Assembly: GCF_037975245.1 (NCBI RefSeq)
Contig: NC_092569.1
Span: 28,226,168 to 28,290,167 of the forward strand
DNA: 64,000 nt
DNA from: Apostichopus japonicus
Taxonomy: Eukaryota > Echinodermata > Holothuroidea > Aspidochirotida > Stichopodidae
Reading direction: 5' to 3'
The position numbers and the translations under genes are program-made. Below the pieces are notes generated by a model, which was given only the letters and a program-made list of their open reading frames with translations, was not told where the DNA came from and ran no database searches. Below, in pieces: positions 48,220-60,465 of the stretch (position 1 is the first letter of the stretch; every line of letters begins with the position of its first letter).

Positions 48220-48722
48220 CAGTTTTCATAGACAGCACTCCACGTTTCCTCATCTCACGGATCAGAATGTATGTAAAGTTGTTGCTTATTTGGAATTGTC
48301 TTTGGGAAGAGTTGTTTCTTTGTGTTTAATTTTGAATACCAAAGGCACGAGCCAACAACAAAGACAATGTAACTGCAGTGTAGCAGTCATCAGAGACAGC
48401 ACTCTACGTTTTCTCATCCCACGGATCAGCATATATATCTAAAGTTGTTGCCTATTTGAAATTGACTTTGGGAAGAGTTGTTTCTTGTGTTTAATCTGGA
48501 ATACCAAAAGGCATTTGCCAACAACAAATACATAGTCACTGTAGTGTAGCAGTCATCATACATAGCACTCCATGTTTTCTGATCCCATGGATCAGAATTT
48601 CTCTAAAGTTGTTGCATATTTGAAATTGACTTTGGGAAGAATTGTTTCTTTGTGTTTAATCTGGAATACAAAAAGGCATGCGCAAACAATAAAGACCAAG
48701 TAACTGAATTGTAGCAATTGAA
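48180..48722. repeat. Tandem array, about 167-bp unit, 3.2 copies
   Basis: CAACAA(C/A)AAAGACAA..GTAACTG recurs at about 48187, 48354, 48520 and 48685, with the block TTTGGGAAGAGTTGTTTCTT in each. The first unit overlaps the last codons of the SAMD3-like remnant, so the array arose by duplication of that gene's 3' end and UTR. Confidence 0.85.
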
Positions 48723-49557
48723 AATGTTGGCACTTTTAAGTTGACTTCATTCCACAAGACATTTCCACTTTTATAGCCTAAATTGTTTATTTTACATTTA
48801 ATGGGATATAATATATGGACCTCTGGAATAGGAAGGTAGTAGGGTGTTTAATTGCTGAAAATCGCACATTCTGAATTGTTTGTGTTGTCATTGCTTTTTG
48901 CTCTCTCTTAAATGTACCTCTCTACTGTGAGCGATTCAAACATGCATCCATATATTGTTTACCTAATTACCAGGTAATAATTAACCTAAAACCTGTATAA
49001 AATATTTACTAAATGGGTGCTATGTAAACTTCTCTGGCAAAATTTTACATAACAGTATTGTATTTGCGTTACATAATAAACATGTAAAACTGTACAAACC
49101 AGCAGTTAAATAATTTTTACTTAAATGTTTTAGTGTTGTTATTTCACATGAAAATTAAGTATAATTTTACTTAACCTGTGTATCACGTTTTTTGAGTGTA
49201 AGTGTTATATTTATGGGATTTGGGGTTTGCAATTTCACCTGCAAGTGTCAATTGAACATCAGTAAGGTGTTGGCTATATTCAACACGCAAAAAGTGTTAA
49301 AATAGCAGACATGTGGTGTTACTACAGCTCTCCCATCAACTGAGTAATAAACACCTTTGAAGAGCTAAATTTAGGGGACTGGGTGTGACAATGACACCTG
49401 CAAGTGTTGATAAATTCAACACCAGCGAGGTGTTAGATTTTCAACACTCGGAAAGTGTAAAATTAGCAAGGAGGGTGTTGTCCCTGTACGAGCTAGGCTG
49501 AAGTGTTTGATATGACACTTATCGATTACTTTTCAACACTTCATTTTTTTGAGTGTA

Positions 49558-50014
49558 GAAATACCCTGGCATATATATTGAAATAAAGTGAAGATTTGTA
49601 CGCTCTTCCGCCGCCTCTGGAGTGTGAACCTGCTATCTACTTGTTGTACCCCTTTGGAGGTAATGCCGTTGACGGGGACTGTTTTTTGTCCCTCAGTTCC
49701 CGTTTTTACCAACTCAAAGAAATAAGCACAGTTTCGCGGATAACTTAGGCATGCAACGACAGGGAAAACCTTGACTATTATTGACGCTGGCAAACTTGAT
49801 GCCGTGGACGTGACGAAGGTAGCAAGCAATCGATGGCGCCATATCACTATTAGATTTTGCATGTATAACAAGGTGAAATCTGAACTCAAAAAGTGTGGGA
49901 AGCTGAATTCAGACTGACCCAAGCCGTCTGTTACTCTCGTATTCTTCTCCGTCGTTCCCACTTGTGTCTCAAAATTTTATCCCCGCTCATATTTTAGAAT
50001 AACATTTAGGGAAA
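49558..50014 (+). promoter_or_regulatory. Probable TFIIS promoter and 5' UTR
   Basis: This interval between the TIR element and the TFIIS start codon contains more CpG than the flanking introns and no obvious TATA box. The placement is by position only; no core promoter motif was identified. A 142-codon frame on the - strand runs across it but shows no family signature. Confidence 0.35.
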
Positions 50015-53000
50015 ATGTCGATCGTCGAAAAAGAGGTGTTGAGAATCGGCAAGCAACTTGATAAAATGGTTGCGGACAGCGAGGTTTGTTGTTCTGGTCT
50101 CTTTCATCGTCCATCCTACCGTAGTGATGTGTGCAGTTTTCTATAACATAAGGCCGCACAGTATGAACATAACGATTTTTAGTTCAGTGGTACACAGCAA
50201 TGTGAACTATGATTGTATGAATGTAAGGCCTAAGGTTATCGTGAAGATCAATAAGATTGTCTGATACTCAAACTCAACAGTACTGAGTTAAGCACTTCCT
50301 CTTCTTTTTTTGGCAGCCCTAGACAGTTTGCCTTCCCAAACTGTGATTTGTGAACACATGGCATACAACTTGCAAGACCCTAACTTAACTTATTTTAACT
50401 AGGGGCAAGTGTAGGCAAATTCTATCATTGTAATGGATGATTTGGGATTTTGGCCGAAGTCTGGAAAACCTACAAGTGAAAGAAGGATGATGGGTCCTCC
50501 AGGTCGAAATGATACTTGCAAAGAAATTGCTTCTTTGACAGTTTGAAGATAATGCACAACAGGCCTAAAGAGGCCTATTTATCTGTTTGACATGCTACAG
50601 TAGATTAGTGCAGAATCTCTGATGCCCCTCAGTACTGGCTGTCTTATGAGAAATATTTGTTCTATCAATTCTAGAAGATGAAGGAGACTGCCTGTTTAGC
50701 TATGTACTGTACATATGTAACAGAAAGAGCACACAATGATGAAATACAATGCTACCATTTGTCTTACAGTACAGGAATAACATGTTTAACATCACGTTAA
50801 GTTTCTCTTCGACAGAGAGGTGTCTATCTTGTTTGTTGGATAGATAACAGATTACTGATTGAGAAACATTGTTGTACATTGGTATGGCATTATTATTACA
50901 TTTAGCCATTTCCCAATCTTTTTTCAAGCATGTTATGCTTTGAATGGCCCCTTTGAACACCCCCCCCCCCTGCCCAAAATATAAAAAATAAAGGACTCTT
51001 TCAAATGCTTATTATAATGCAAATTTCTGTCTTTCTAATCTTTAAATCTTTAATTGGTACAGCTACTACTGATAATACCTCTTGTTTTGTTATTCAGATA
51101 ATCAAAGGTGATACAAAATTTATTTCGCATATGTTGATTTGTACTGCTGTGTGTACTTCACAGGTCGAAGACTATTCAAAGGCACTTGATCTACTTCAAG
51201 AGCTTAAGGCAAAGAAAATTACACTTGATGTACTTCAGGTAGGCTGTTCATTAAACAGTGAAGTCTTTTTTACACCATCCTCCCGACAATCATATCTATG
51301 CTTCTGTTCATCATTTGGTACAGTAGGAGGGGATTGGGTGGAAGTGAGGGGTTATTGTATGCCCTCCCATAAGTCCTGCACATGTCTCCTGCATGCCCTC
51401 TACACCCTCAATCCCCCTTCTTCCTTGGACCACCAAATCAAGTCATTTGTGAAACAGTATCTTTAAAATAAATATATTTGTAAAAGTTAGAGGGTGTGAC
51501 ATTTTGATCCTAGCAAGATCGTCTTCAGAGGCTAACTGGTTTGCGTAGGCTTTTGCATTAATTATAATAGCAGTTTGCTAACAAAAATAATAAATATATA
51601 TAATATGTATGGGTAACCCACATCATGTTCATGCGAATTTCATACTTCTATTGGAAATTTTTCATGAAAAAGGGTTGAAGATTGTAATATGTAGTTCAAT
51701 AATTCTTATTCGTTACAAAGTGGTTTATTTCACCTTCCATTATTCTCGCCATTGGACAACCAACCATTCCTCTCCACACAACTTTAAAGAATGTATACAA
51801 TGATGGCGCCAGTTGACTGAATGTTTTCCTTGGTTTGGCAATCTCAAGGTATTGGAGGGTATCCCAATTTCAAATACAACATTTGGCACTGTCTGAAATA
51901 TTATCAGGATTATTGCTCTTAATGTACAGTACCCCTTGTATGCACATGTTGCTCATATACAAACTGAGCTTATTTTTGCACTTTCCAAAGTTGTGTGTTT
52001 TTATTTCTGAAAGGTGTATTGATTAACTGATTTTATTTTTTTCCACCCCTGTACAGAAAACCAGAATCGGTATGGCTGTCAATAATCTACGTAAGAAAAC
52101 CTCTAACGAAGAAGTGATCACCTTATCAAAGGGCCTTATAAAAGGGTGGAAAAAGTTACTTCCAACAGATAACAAAAATAATGGTATGTTCTATAGATAG
52201 GCTTTTGTTTTTGGTTCATTTCGTCAACTTCAAATTCCAGGGCTTGGAATTTAACAAGGTCACCACAAAAATGGCAACTGATAGAGACAGCAGCTTGGAG
52301 CCTGAGAGGAGGGGGGCTGAGGAGGTGGGGATGGGGTAAGATAGTCATGGTGGCAAATTTTGAAAGGCATTGTGCCTGTTTGTGAATCAGTATTTCCAGT
52401 TTTCAAGTCTTGCTTGTTGCTTTTATGCCACCGTTAAAACCATTTGTTGAAAGTTTTGACGGCCATTCGATTTAAAAGTAATTTTACCCAATCAATTATT
52501 TTCATGTGTGTTTCTGTCTTTGATCCAGGGACATCTTCTACCAAAGAAGATGCGGAAGGCAAGAAGCAAGGAAACTCTGAAGAAGATTCGAGGAAAGAAG
52601 ATGGCAAATCATCAAATTCATCTTCTCTAGCTGGTGAAAACTCAGTCAGGGAAAAATGTCGTCAGATGATTGCCAATGCTCTCAAAACACCATGTAAGTT
52701 TCTACAAACTTGACTTATCTTTGACATAGCTAATATTGGAAATCCAAATAAACTAAAACTGTTAGCAAACTGCTTATCCACTATAGAGCCTGTGTAATAG
52801 AATGTGTAAAAGTAAGTTGGCCTGACGTTTCGTTCCTAACAGGATCTTCTTCAGAGGCTAAATGACAAGTAACAGTAACAGAAGGGACAAAAACACGCAC
52901 AGAATACAGACAGGTTAATGAGCACCGTGAACACAATGAGATACATGTAAGGGGATTAGTAGACAAGGGATGGAGAGAAGAAAGCAACAGGGGAAGAGGA

Positions 53001-56000
53001 GAGGTAGGAGATAAACAGTAGAGGGACAAAGGGAGGATTAAAGGAACAGGGTAGGGAATAAACTGGAGGACAAAAAAAAAAAAGGGGGTGGAAGAGAGTT
53101 GTGAGAAGAGAAGTGATAATATAATATTGGATAAGCAAATTTGGTGTCCCCTTTACCAAAATAATAAGTGCTTGGTTTTACAGGAAAATGGATAGATATC
53201 CAGACAGTGCTTAGCAGATAGAGTGAAAGCAATGAGACCACTGACTCAAAACTGGTTGTAATGCAAAATTTCTCTTTTAAAAAAGTTATTAATATTTTTC
53301 ATATCATAAATTTTGTCCGTAACATGTTTTTAGTACATGTCCTTAAAACTCTGCTTGAGAGTTGAAAGTTTCAAATTATTTAATGTTAAATAGTGTTATA
53401 TTTGGTCAGATGTTGTGTAAGGGTAGCATTACTTCTGACTAGCACCTCACCAATCAATCCCCTCTCCCGTGTCCCTAACCCCTGTGTGAACCTCACTATG
53501 TTGTTGACAAGATTCACAAAAATTCACAAAAAAGGTTGATGGTGTCATATCCATCGCTGAAGTACATAACCAGGGGAAAAGTTCTCAGGATTTCTCATCA
53601 TCCTTGTTCACATTCTGTTCTTAAAGATCTGCTTTATTGGCTCCGATTATAGCACGCTATAGCTAGGAAAGTTTTTTGATTACATAATCGACTTGCCACA
53701 GTTAAATCGACCTCAGGCTTTACAATTACAGTGCATACCTTCTTAGCACCATTAGGCTCTTTGTGTAAACACTGGAAATATGTTCATGTCTAAAGTTCAG
53801 TTAATCATACAGCATTCACACAAAGTCCCTCATCTAAGAAAAAATATGTGGCAGGCGTTGCAGGCTAATTGGTAAAAAGAGGTCATTTTACGACCATGGC
53901 AGGTCGATTACATAATCTCTAGTAACTTTTCCGTGATAACATGCTATAGTTGGGGTCCATACAGCAGACCTTTAAGTATTGACTGGAGCTTCACAGGCTT
54001 GAAACTTAGTTGTGTCATCATTTCTGTGTGGTAGTGAAATGTAACTTTGTCTGTTTCTGTTCTTTTTTACTATGGACAGTTGATGAAGATGCCTTTCCTG
54101 AACTTGATAAATCCAAATTCCAAGATCCGGAAACATTAAGCAGTGACATTGAAGATTATATCCTTTGAACAAAGAGTGACGTATAATTGACATGCACCAA
54201 GCTCACATCGCCAATGTGTCTGTTCTGAATAGTGATGTCCGGGGAATGATTTTAGTGTTCAAAGTTTGTGAAGCACTTTTGAGGCTTCAAAAGTTTTTCG
54301 TTGTTTAAAAATGTTATTGTTCCTGTGTACAAAAATCTGCTGCAGTATATAAATCTTTGGGATAGTTAAGCCTTACTGGAATAATGGTTCTGTTTAGGGA
54401 TAGTTACCTAATATTTGCATTTTATATTTGTGTAAGACATATTCCCTCAACTTGAGCAGGTATGTTTCTGTCAGATTCTTGAGTTTTCATCTGACTTCTC
54501 AACTTTTGTTACTGCAAGCAGGAATGACATCAACTTATTATTACATATAGAAATTTGTATATATGTATTTGTTGTATAACAGAGGAACCTGTGCTGCCAA
54601 CTCAGAAACTATGTTTGCCTTAACGTTATGTTATGCTCACGCGTATTTACAGAGTTTGTCAGGATAGATATGAAGTACAAGAATCGAGTGCGGAGCAGAG
54701 TATCGAACCTACAAGACCAGAGAAATCCACTCCTGAGACTTGCCGTCTTGACTGGCACAATAACTCCCGAGAAGATTGCAAAGATGGGTTCAGAGGTAAG
54801 AATAACGAGAATGAAGGGCCTAATCTCTTGCTCAGATGTTATATATCCATTTGGTATTATTGGGTGTAAAAAAAAGTATTCTAAAGTGCCTTCTGACCGA
54901 ATATATTTACCTACCTACTCCATTAAGGTACATTTTTGGAAGTTCCAGCTTGGGATCCTTCAGAGAATAGTGAAAAAAATTCTGTTTTATATCATATTTT
55001 GTACACCAGAAATAAAAAAAATGGAAAAAAAAATGTAGAAATTTCATTATAATGTACAGAGAAGCACTTTCAATCCCATGTACAAATCTGAACATTGAAG
55101 GGCCTAAAACACCTGAGGGCCTGAAGCTATGGCCTTACTAGCCTATGTGTTAAGTGTTAATTTGGCCCTGAGTATTCCACCCCCCCAAAAACAAAACAAA
55201 TATGCTAGAAATTAAAATAATGGTCACCCATGCTCAAACTTCAACAAGTGTTATACTCTCTTACGCTCTCAGCTTTTTTTCACATTGAGACATTTCATTG
55301 GCTTACTGATCACCCCTCAATGTCTTGTAAAACCATGTCAGTTCTTCAAATCCTCTGGAAGGGTACATTTTTCATATTGTTAACAGTATGTAGCATGCGC
55401 ATATATTTTGGGCCAGTACTGATGACCAATCTCTTGGCATCCCATTTGAGATCTCACTCTGGTTTTCCTTTATTTTTTTTTTTTTTTTATGAGTTTCTCT
55501 TTGAATTCTGTTCTTCATGTAAGATATTGTAAGATATAGCTTAATAAACAAAAAATTTTCTTGAATGTCTTTTTGTTTTGCAGGAAATGGCCAGTCAGGA
55601 ATTAAAAGAAATGAGAAACACTTTCACCAAAGAAGCCATCAATGAACATCAAATGGCCATGACAGGTGGAACAAAGTCTTCTTTGATGAAATGTTTCAAG
55701 TGTGGAAAGAAAAACTGTACATATAATCAGGTGTGTATACATCTTCGCTTCTACAAAGCATGGCAATCTTTGCTTAAAAGAGTTTGGTAGCTAACATATA
55801 CCTAGTATTTGATAAAAAGGTACAGGACAGGTTGTTCACCCCTGTAGTTCACCCCTAGCTGGGTCACGGACAAGGTAACAAATATACCTAAAATCCAAAT
55901 TTGCCATGGTGTCCCTTCCCTGTCGCTTTCTGGGATTTATCGAAAGAACCCAGGGTGGGATCCATGGTCCTATGGTTTCAGAGGTGATGCAACGTCTGAC

Positions 56001-59000
56001 TGGCGCCCCCAGCAATGAAATAGCTATATGGGATAATCACCAACAAAGGACTGGATGGCTCATATGGTACCCCCAGGAATGAAATGGCCATATGGGATCT
56101 TCACCAACAAAGGACTGGATGGCTCATATGGCGTCCCCAGGAATGGTATGGCTCTATGGGATAGTCACCAACAAAGGACCGGATTGCTCATAAAGCACCC
56201 CCAGCAATGAAATCAAGAAAGACATCTAAGTAGCCATCTCAGATAAGGTTGACATTGATGTTTTTCCAAACGTCTCAGAGTAAACTAAACATGGGCAACC
56301 TAAAATGGCCAAACCTTTTTGGTTGTTAGGATATGACCACACCTAGCAACAAAGGTGCAACATCATCTTAGCACCATCTAGTTTTCATGTAATCTGGAGG
56401 CTACTATTTTCATGTATGAAGAAGTCTTGTCTTAGTTTATAGATATATTTGAAGCCTTTCAATTCAGCTGAGTTTTACAAAAAAAAAGATTCTGTTTGGT
56501 TTCACCGCAAGATGATGCTAGGTGTGGCCATGTCATCAATATATATATTTGTGTGTGTGTGTGTGTGTTAGATGTTAACTATACTCTCATCTGCTGACTG
56601 CTGTCTTCTTACTTGATGTCCCTCCCATTAAGCAACTTCTGTATGGACTCATCTAACAGATCATTATGATACACATACAAATCATGTCAAGTACTTTCAG
56701 TAGAAGACGACGTGTGTGTGTGTGTCTTAGATGTTAACTATACTCTTATGTTAACTATATTCTGCTGACTTCTGTCTTCTTACTTGATGTCCCTCCCATT
56801 AAGCACCTTCTGTATAGACTCATCTAACAGATCATTATGATACACATACAAATCATGTTAAGTACTTTCAGTAGAAGACAACGTGTGTGTGTGTCTTAGA
56901 TGTTAACTACACTCTTATGTTAACTATATTCTGCTGACTACTGTCTTCTTACTTGATGTCCCTCCCATTAAACACCTTCCGTATGGACTCCTGTAACAGA
57001 TCATTATGATACACATACAAATCATGTCAAGTACTTTCAGTAGAAGACAACGTGTGTGTGTGTGTCTTAGATGTTAACTATACTCTTATGTTAACTATAT
57101 TCTGCTGACTACTGTCTTCTTACTTGATGTCCCTCCCATTAAGCACCTTCTGTATGGACTCATCTAACAGATCATTATGATACACATACAAATCATGTCA
57201 AGTACTTTCAGTAGAAGACGACGTGTGTGTGTGTGTCTTAGATGTTAACTATACTCTTATGTTAACTATATTCTGCTGACTACTGTCTTCTTACTTGATG
57301 TCCCTCCCATTAAACACCTTCTGTATGGACTCATGTAACAGATCATTATGATACACATACAAATCATGTCAAGTACTTTCAGTAGAAGACACCGTGTGTG
57401 TGTGTGTCTTAGATGTGAACTATACTCTTATGTTAACTATATTCTGCTGACTACTGTCTTCTTACTTGATGTCCCTCCCATTAAACACCTTCTGTATGGA
57501 CTCATGTAACAGATCATTATGATACACATACAAATCATGTCAAGTACTTGCAGTAGAAGACACATGCATCAATCTATACACCAAACAGTGTATCCAGTAT
57601 TGCACTGCAAGTAACTTCCCAGGTCCATTAAGTCTAGAGTTCTAACAGATCCTAGGGAAACCGCTGTTTTTGCTTCTGCTGCTCGATATCTTTGGAACAA
57701 TTTACCTGAATCCATCAAGCTCTCTCATTCTCTTGCATCCTTCAAAATCTAACCCAGAATCTTGTCTGCATGGAGAGTTCAACAACTTCTTATGAACTTT
57801 TTAGTTTTTTGTATATCTCTATTGTTTCTATATATGTTCCCGTTTTGCCTGTTCTAGCTGTTGTTTCACTGCGCCCCATGGAGGGCTTCTATTTGATGGA
57901 TACTGGAGAAATGAAATAAACTGTTCAGTATTGATATAGTGTAAAAGTAAGTTGGCCTAACGTTTCGATCCTAGCAGGATCTTCTTCAGAGGCTAAATGA
58001 CAAGTAACAGTAACAGAAGGGACAAACACATGCACAAAGTACAGACAGGTTAATGAGCATGGTGAACACAATGAGATAGATGTAAGGGGATTAGTAGACA
58101 AGGGATGGAGAGAAGTATTGTTATTGTTCAATTAGCAAAGAAGGTAGATTGCAACACAGATATAAAGATGTATAGAACCATACCATTTTCATTATGATAT
58201 CAGAAGCGAATCTCCCATAAACCTCAAGACTGCCTCACAATGGGAAGACTAAAGTAGTTCCTGCTATGAGACAATCGTTTGACCTACAGTAGTTCTAAAT
58301 GATTGTGGGCGATTGAAATTTCAATTCTTTTTCACATTCTGGCTCTCTCACAGGTCCAAACCCGTAGCGCCGACGAACCAATGACTACCTTTGTCTTTTG
58401 CAACAATTGCGGAAACAGGTGGAAAGTAAGTTGGAATAATTGTACATTGATCAAGGTTTCAAAACAGCATTACCAGATTCAGGAATGTGGCAAGTCGTTA
58501 AGGAAATTTCCCGGTTGTGTTGGATGATTGGAGTCTGAAATTATGTTGTCCAGACGGTAACTGGTTCTCCAAAAACAAGGCCTATAAAATTACAGCCACA
58601 TCAAGAAAGTTGAAACCTTTGTAGTGGAACAGTTCACCAAGGGAAACTCTTTACTTTTGTAGGACCTAGCAAAACTCATACTTTTTTGGAATTCTTCTAA
58701 AATGTTCAAGTCAAATTGGCAATGTATCAAAGTAAAGTGCTATTTGACGCTTTGTACTTTGTGGGCAGGGTGGTGCAAATGAGAGAGGGGCAGTGGGTAA
58801 GAGGGTGGGGTGGTGGTTGAAAAATTGTTATCGTGAGAGAAACAAATTATCAAAGTTAGTGACATCAACACACTGGATGAAAAACTGCCTTCTGTTCTGC
58901 TATGTCTCTTTGTGTCAAAGGTTGTAATACCAAGGAGGGTAATTTTGGCAAATTGCATTGCCATGTATTAAAACGAACCTCTACACTGTTTCACTGAAGT

Positions 59001-59216
59001 GTTAAATCAAGTAGACCAGTTCCTTCAAGAGTTTTTTTAATCTTTCATGTTCAATTCTGTATCGTACTCTTCTCAGCTTTTGAATTTTTAAATTCTTCCC
59101 TCCTATCGTTCGGTTTTTGTCGTCCTCTTTGGACTCACTCATGGTTTTGAGACCTTTTTCTAAACTTTGTGCCCTGAAGTTTTCAGCTTTGTTCATTTTC
59201 TTTTCAGTTCTGTTGA
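50015..59216 (+). CDS. TCEA1: Transcription elongation factor TFIIS (TCEA family), complete
   Basis: Coding exons: 50015-50083, 51164-51238, 52057-52183, 52529-52693, 54080-54157, 54641-54795, 55584-55730, 58354-58425, 59208-59216. The sum is 897 nt, 298 residues plus TGA (human TCEA1 has 301). TFIIS binds stalled RNA polymerase II and stimulates transcript cleavage. Residues 1-90 are the N-terminal LW domain ([42 protein letters not shown]). A Ser/Lys/Glu-rich linker follows, then the Pol II-binding central domain (about 130-245; [16 protein letters not shown]). The C-terminal zinc ribbon has C260/C263 and C288/C291, with the catalytic acidic pair D279-E280 in [11 protein letters not shown]. 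The last exon encodes only Phe-Cys-stop, as in the human C-terminus. All introns are GT-AG except 54158-54640. Which TCEA paralogue it represents cannot be told. Confidence 0.95.
51493..51585 (-). repeat. Degenerate Penelope-like repeat fragment
   Basis: The - strand reads AGCCTCTGAAGACGATCTTG then CTAGGATCAAAATGTCAC, a decayed hammerhead-type core (GAAA changed to AAAA), near a GCAGTTTGCTAAC end block. In the second TFIIS intron. Confidence 0.5.
52757..52985 (-). mobile_element. Penelope-like repeat end with near-intact hammerhead core
   Basis: Shares its full length with 57941-58114 and the arms at 25766-26172, plus the TGTTAGCAAACTGCTTATCC end. The - strand at 52819-52859 shows stem I GCCU/AGGC, CUGAAGA, stem II GAUCC/GGAAC (one mismatch), GAAA, ACGU and cleavage triplet GUC. 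It lies in the TFIIS intron after exon 4, antisense to the gene. Confidence 0.7.
54158..54640 (+). other. U12-type AT-AC intron of the TFIIS gene
   Basis: The donor reads ATATCCTTT, the U12 consensus, right after GAAGATT; the acceptor ends CTCAC. A branch-point match CCTTAAC lies at 54618-54624, about 17 bases before the acceptor. Splicing here joins ...SDIED to a split Cys codon and [15 protein letters not shown], aligning with human ...[20 protein letters not shown] without a gap; no GT-AG choice does so. Confidence 0.93.
56005..56215. repeat. Tandem array, 64-bp unit, about three copies
   Basis: ATATGGGAT...CACCAACAAAGGACTGGAT repeats with a 64-base period, separated by CCCCCAG(C/G)AATG. 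Intronic in TFIIS, between exons 7 and 8. Confidence 0.85.
56537..57565. repeat. Satellite-like tandem array, about 170-bp unit, six copies
   Basis: TAGAAGAC recurs at about 56701, 56872, 57041, 57212, 57382 and 57553. Each unit has a (GT)n stretch, AGATGTTAACTATACTCTTA and TCATTATGATACACATACAA. The near-170-bp period and high similarity are like a young satellite. It lies in the same TFIIS intron as the 64-bp array. Confidence 0.93.
57590..57935 (+). pseudogene. LINE (L2/CR1-like) 3' end
   Basis: The + strand encodes [20 protein letters not shown] followed by [11 protein letters not shown] and a stop, the usual end of CR1/L2-type reverse transcriptases (F..AAP.LWN.LP.SI....SL..FK..L). A tail with GCGCCCCATGGAGGGCTTCT and GAAATAAA follows. 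Only the last 40 or so codons remain. Confidence 0.7.
57941..58114 (-). mobile_element. Penelope-like repeat end with best-preserved hammerhead core
   Basis: The - strand at 57954-57994 reads stem I GCCU, CUGAAGA, a perfect five-pair stem II GAUCC/GGAUC with loop UGCUA, GAAA, ACGU, then U and AGGC. The cleavage triplet is GUU rather than GUC. It lies directly after the LINE tail in the TFIIS intron. Confidence 0.7.
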
Positions 59217-59670
59217 TCCCACCTCGGTCTTTGTTTCATTAATCGAAATAACCGGGATCCATGAGCCGGATGGAAATAATGACGAAGCAAGAAAGGAAAA
59301 TTTAACCGCCGTGATCAGGCTGGTAGAATTAGAAGATTGTTAAAAAAGGATTTCCGTTGGACCAGGAAGAAAACCGACTGGTGGTATCTCAAACCACCCT
59401 GTGGGTAGGCCTGGTTGGAGAAAACTTGTGTCAAAGTTTCTCACATTGTTCAGGACACACACAATAAGGCAAGACTATTGATAGGATGGGTTTCCCTAAG
59501 CCATTTCATTCGTACAGATATATGTATTCTTCAAGTGAAGTGAATTAAGGTGAGATCTCCCTTCACAGCTTTAAGATTGATTAGATTTTTTTTTTTTTTT
59601 TTTTTTTTTTTAGAGACATCTAGTTGCAATAATATGGAGTGATCTTGAGGAGAGGTGAATTTTTGTGTCA

Positions 59671-59676
59671 AATAAA
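59671..59676 (+). terminator. Candidate TFIIS polyadenylation signal
   Basis: AATAAA about 455 bases after the TFIIS stop codon at 59214-59216, downstream of a long T-run (about 59587-59612). Use is inferred from position. Confidence 0.4.
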
Positions 59677-59934
59677 AATTGCCAGGGTTTTATGTTGTTG
59701 TTGAGAGTTAGCATTTTTTGCCAGCTGTGGGAAATTTATTCTCAAATTGTCTTTGACATAATGTCCTATTAGGTTTCATTCAAGAAATGGCTAAAATCTA
59801 TCTATAGCATGTCATGTTTGGGGTGGTTCATGGCTCCTTGAATGTTGACCCTCACCAAAAATGAACTCAATAGTATGGAATTATTTAGTTTGCAATTACG
59901 GTTACTGTGTACAAAGAGTGCTATGCATCTCTGC

Positions 59935-60205
59935 ACTTGCAGAGCAATTTGCCCACTTTGCAAAGTAATTTGCCAATTTGGCAAAGCAATCTGCCCATTT
60001 TGCATAGCAATCTGCCCATTTTGCATAGCAATTTGCCCATTTTGCAAAGTAATTTGCCCACTTTGCATAGCAATCTGCCCATTTTGCATAGCAACATTTC
60101 CATATTACATAGCAAATTGCCCATTTTGCATAGCAACATTTCCATATTGCATAGCAATTTTCCCGTTTTGCACAGCAATTTGCCCATATTGCATAGCAAT
60201 TTGCA
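59935..60205. repeat. 21-bp minisatellite
   Basis: The unit TTTGCCCATTTTGCATAGCAA with variants repeats about 12 times. Since 21 is a multiple of three and stops are rare in the unit, long frames exist on both strands (up to 160 codons). These are not taken as genes. Confidence 0.93.
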
Positions 60206-60465
60206 GTGCAATAGCCTATAGAAAATTCCCTGAATAGGAACAACAGACTTTTTTATGGCCTCAAACAAAATGTTTTCAATGCATAAAAGTTTGAATTGAA
60301 TGTCAACCAAGGGTGTCCCTGTTTTGCGTATGAAGTTAAACAAGGATATGTTTAGTTGAGTACTAATAAGGCTTAATGAAACAATGGATGAATTGATTAA
60401 CATTGAGGCCTGACACTGAGGAACATGACCTGGATCCTAATCAATTTAGCCACAAAGACTCACCC

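Larger units (their letters stand above)
46573..49557. mobile_element. 3-kb TIR DNA transposon carrying a broken cargo gene
   Basis: Left end TACACGCAAAAAAATGGAG and right end (complement) TACACTCAAAAAAATGAAG, each followed by TGTTGAA, match over 26 bases with two changes. Subterminal regions at both ends hold repeated GTGTTGAA/TTCAACAC and GGTGT motifs. The CAC(T/G)CAAAAAAA start resembles CMC/EnSpm-type termini, but no clear target duplication beyond TA was found. Instead of a transposase, the interior holds a gene-like region (46893-48219) and a tandem array derived from its 3' end. Confidence 0.75.

Noticed and set aside
49533-49961. 142-codon frame antisense to the TFIIS 5' region
   Set aside because: It overlaps the TIR end and the probable promoter, has mixed composition and no recognisable domain; chance opening is likelier.
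59842-60403. Overlapping 95-160 codon frames on both strands
   Set aside because: All are readings of the 21-bp minisatellite.
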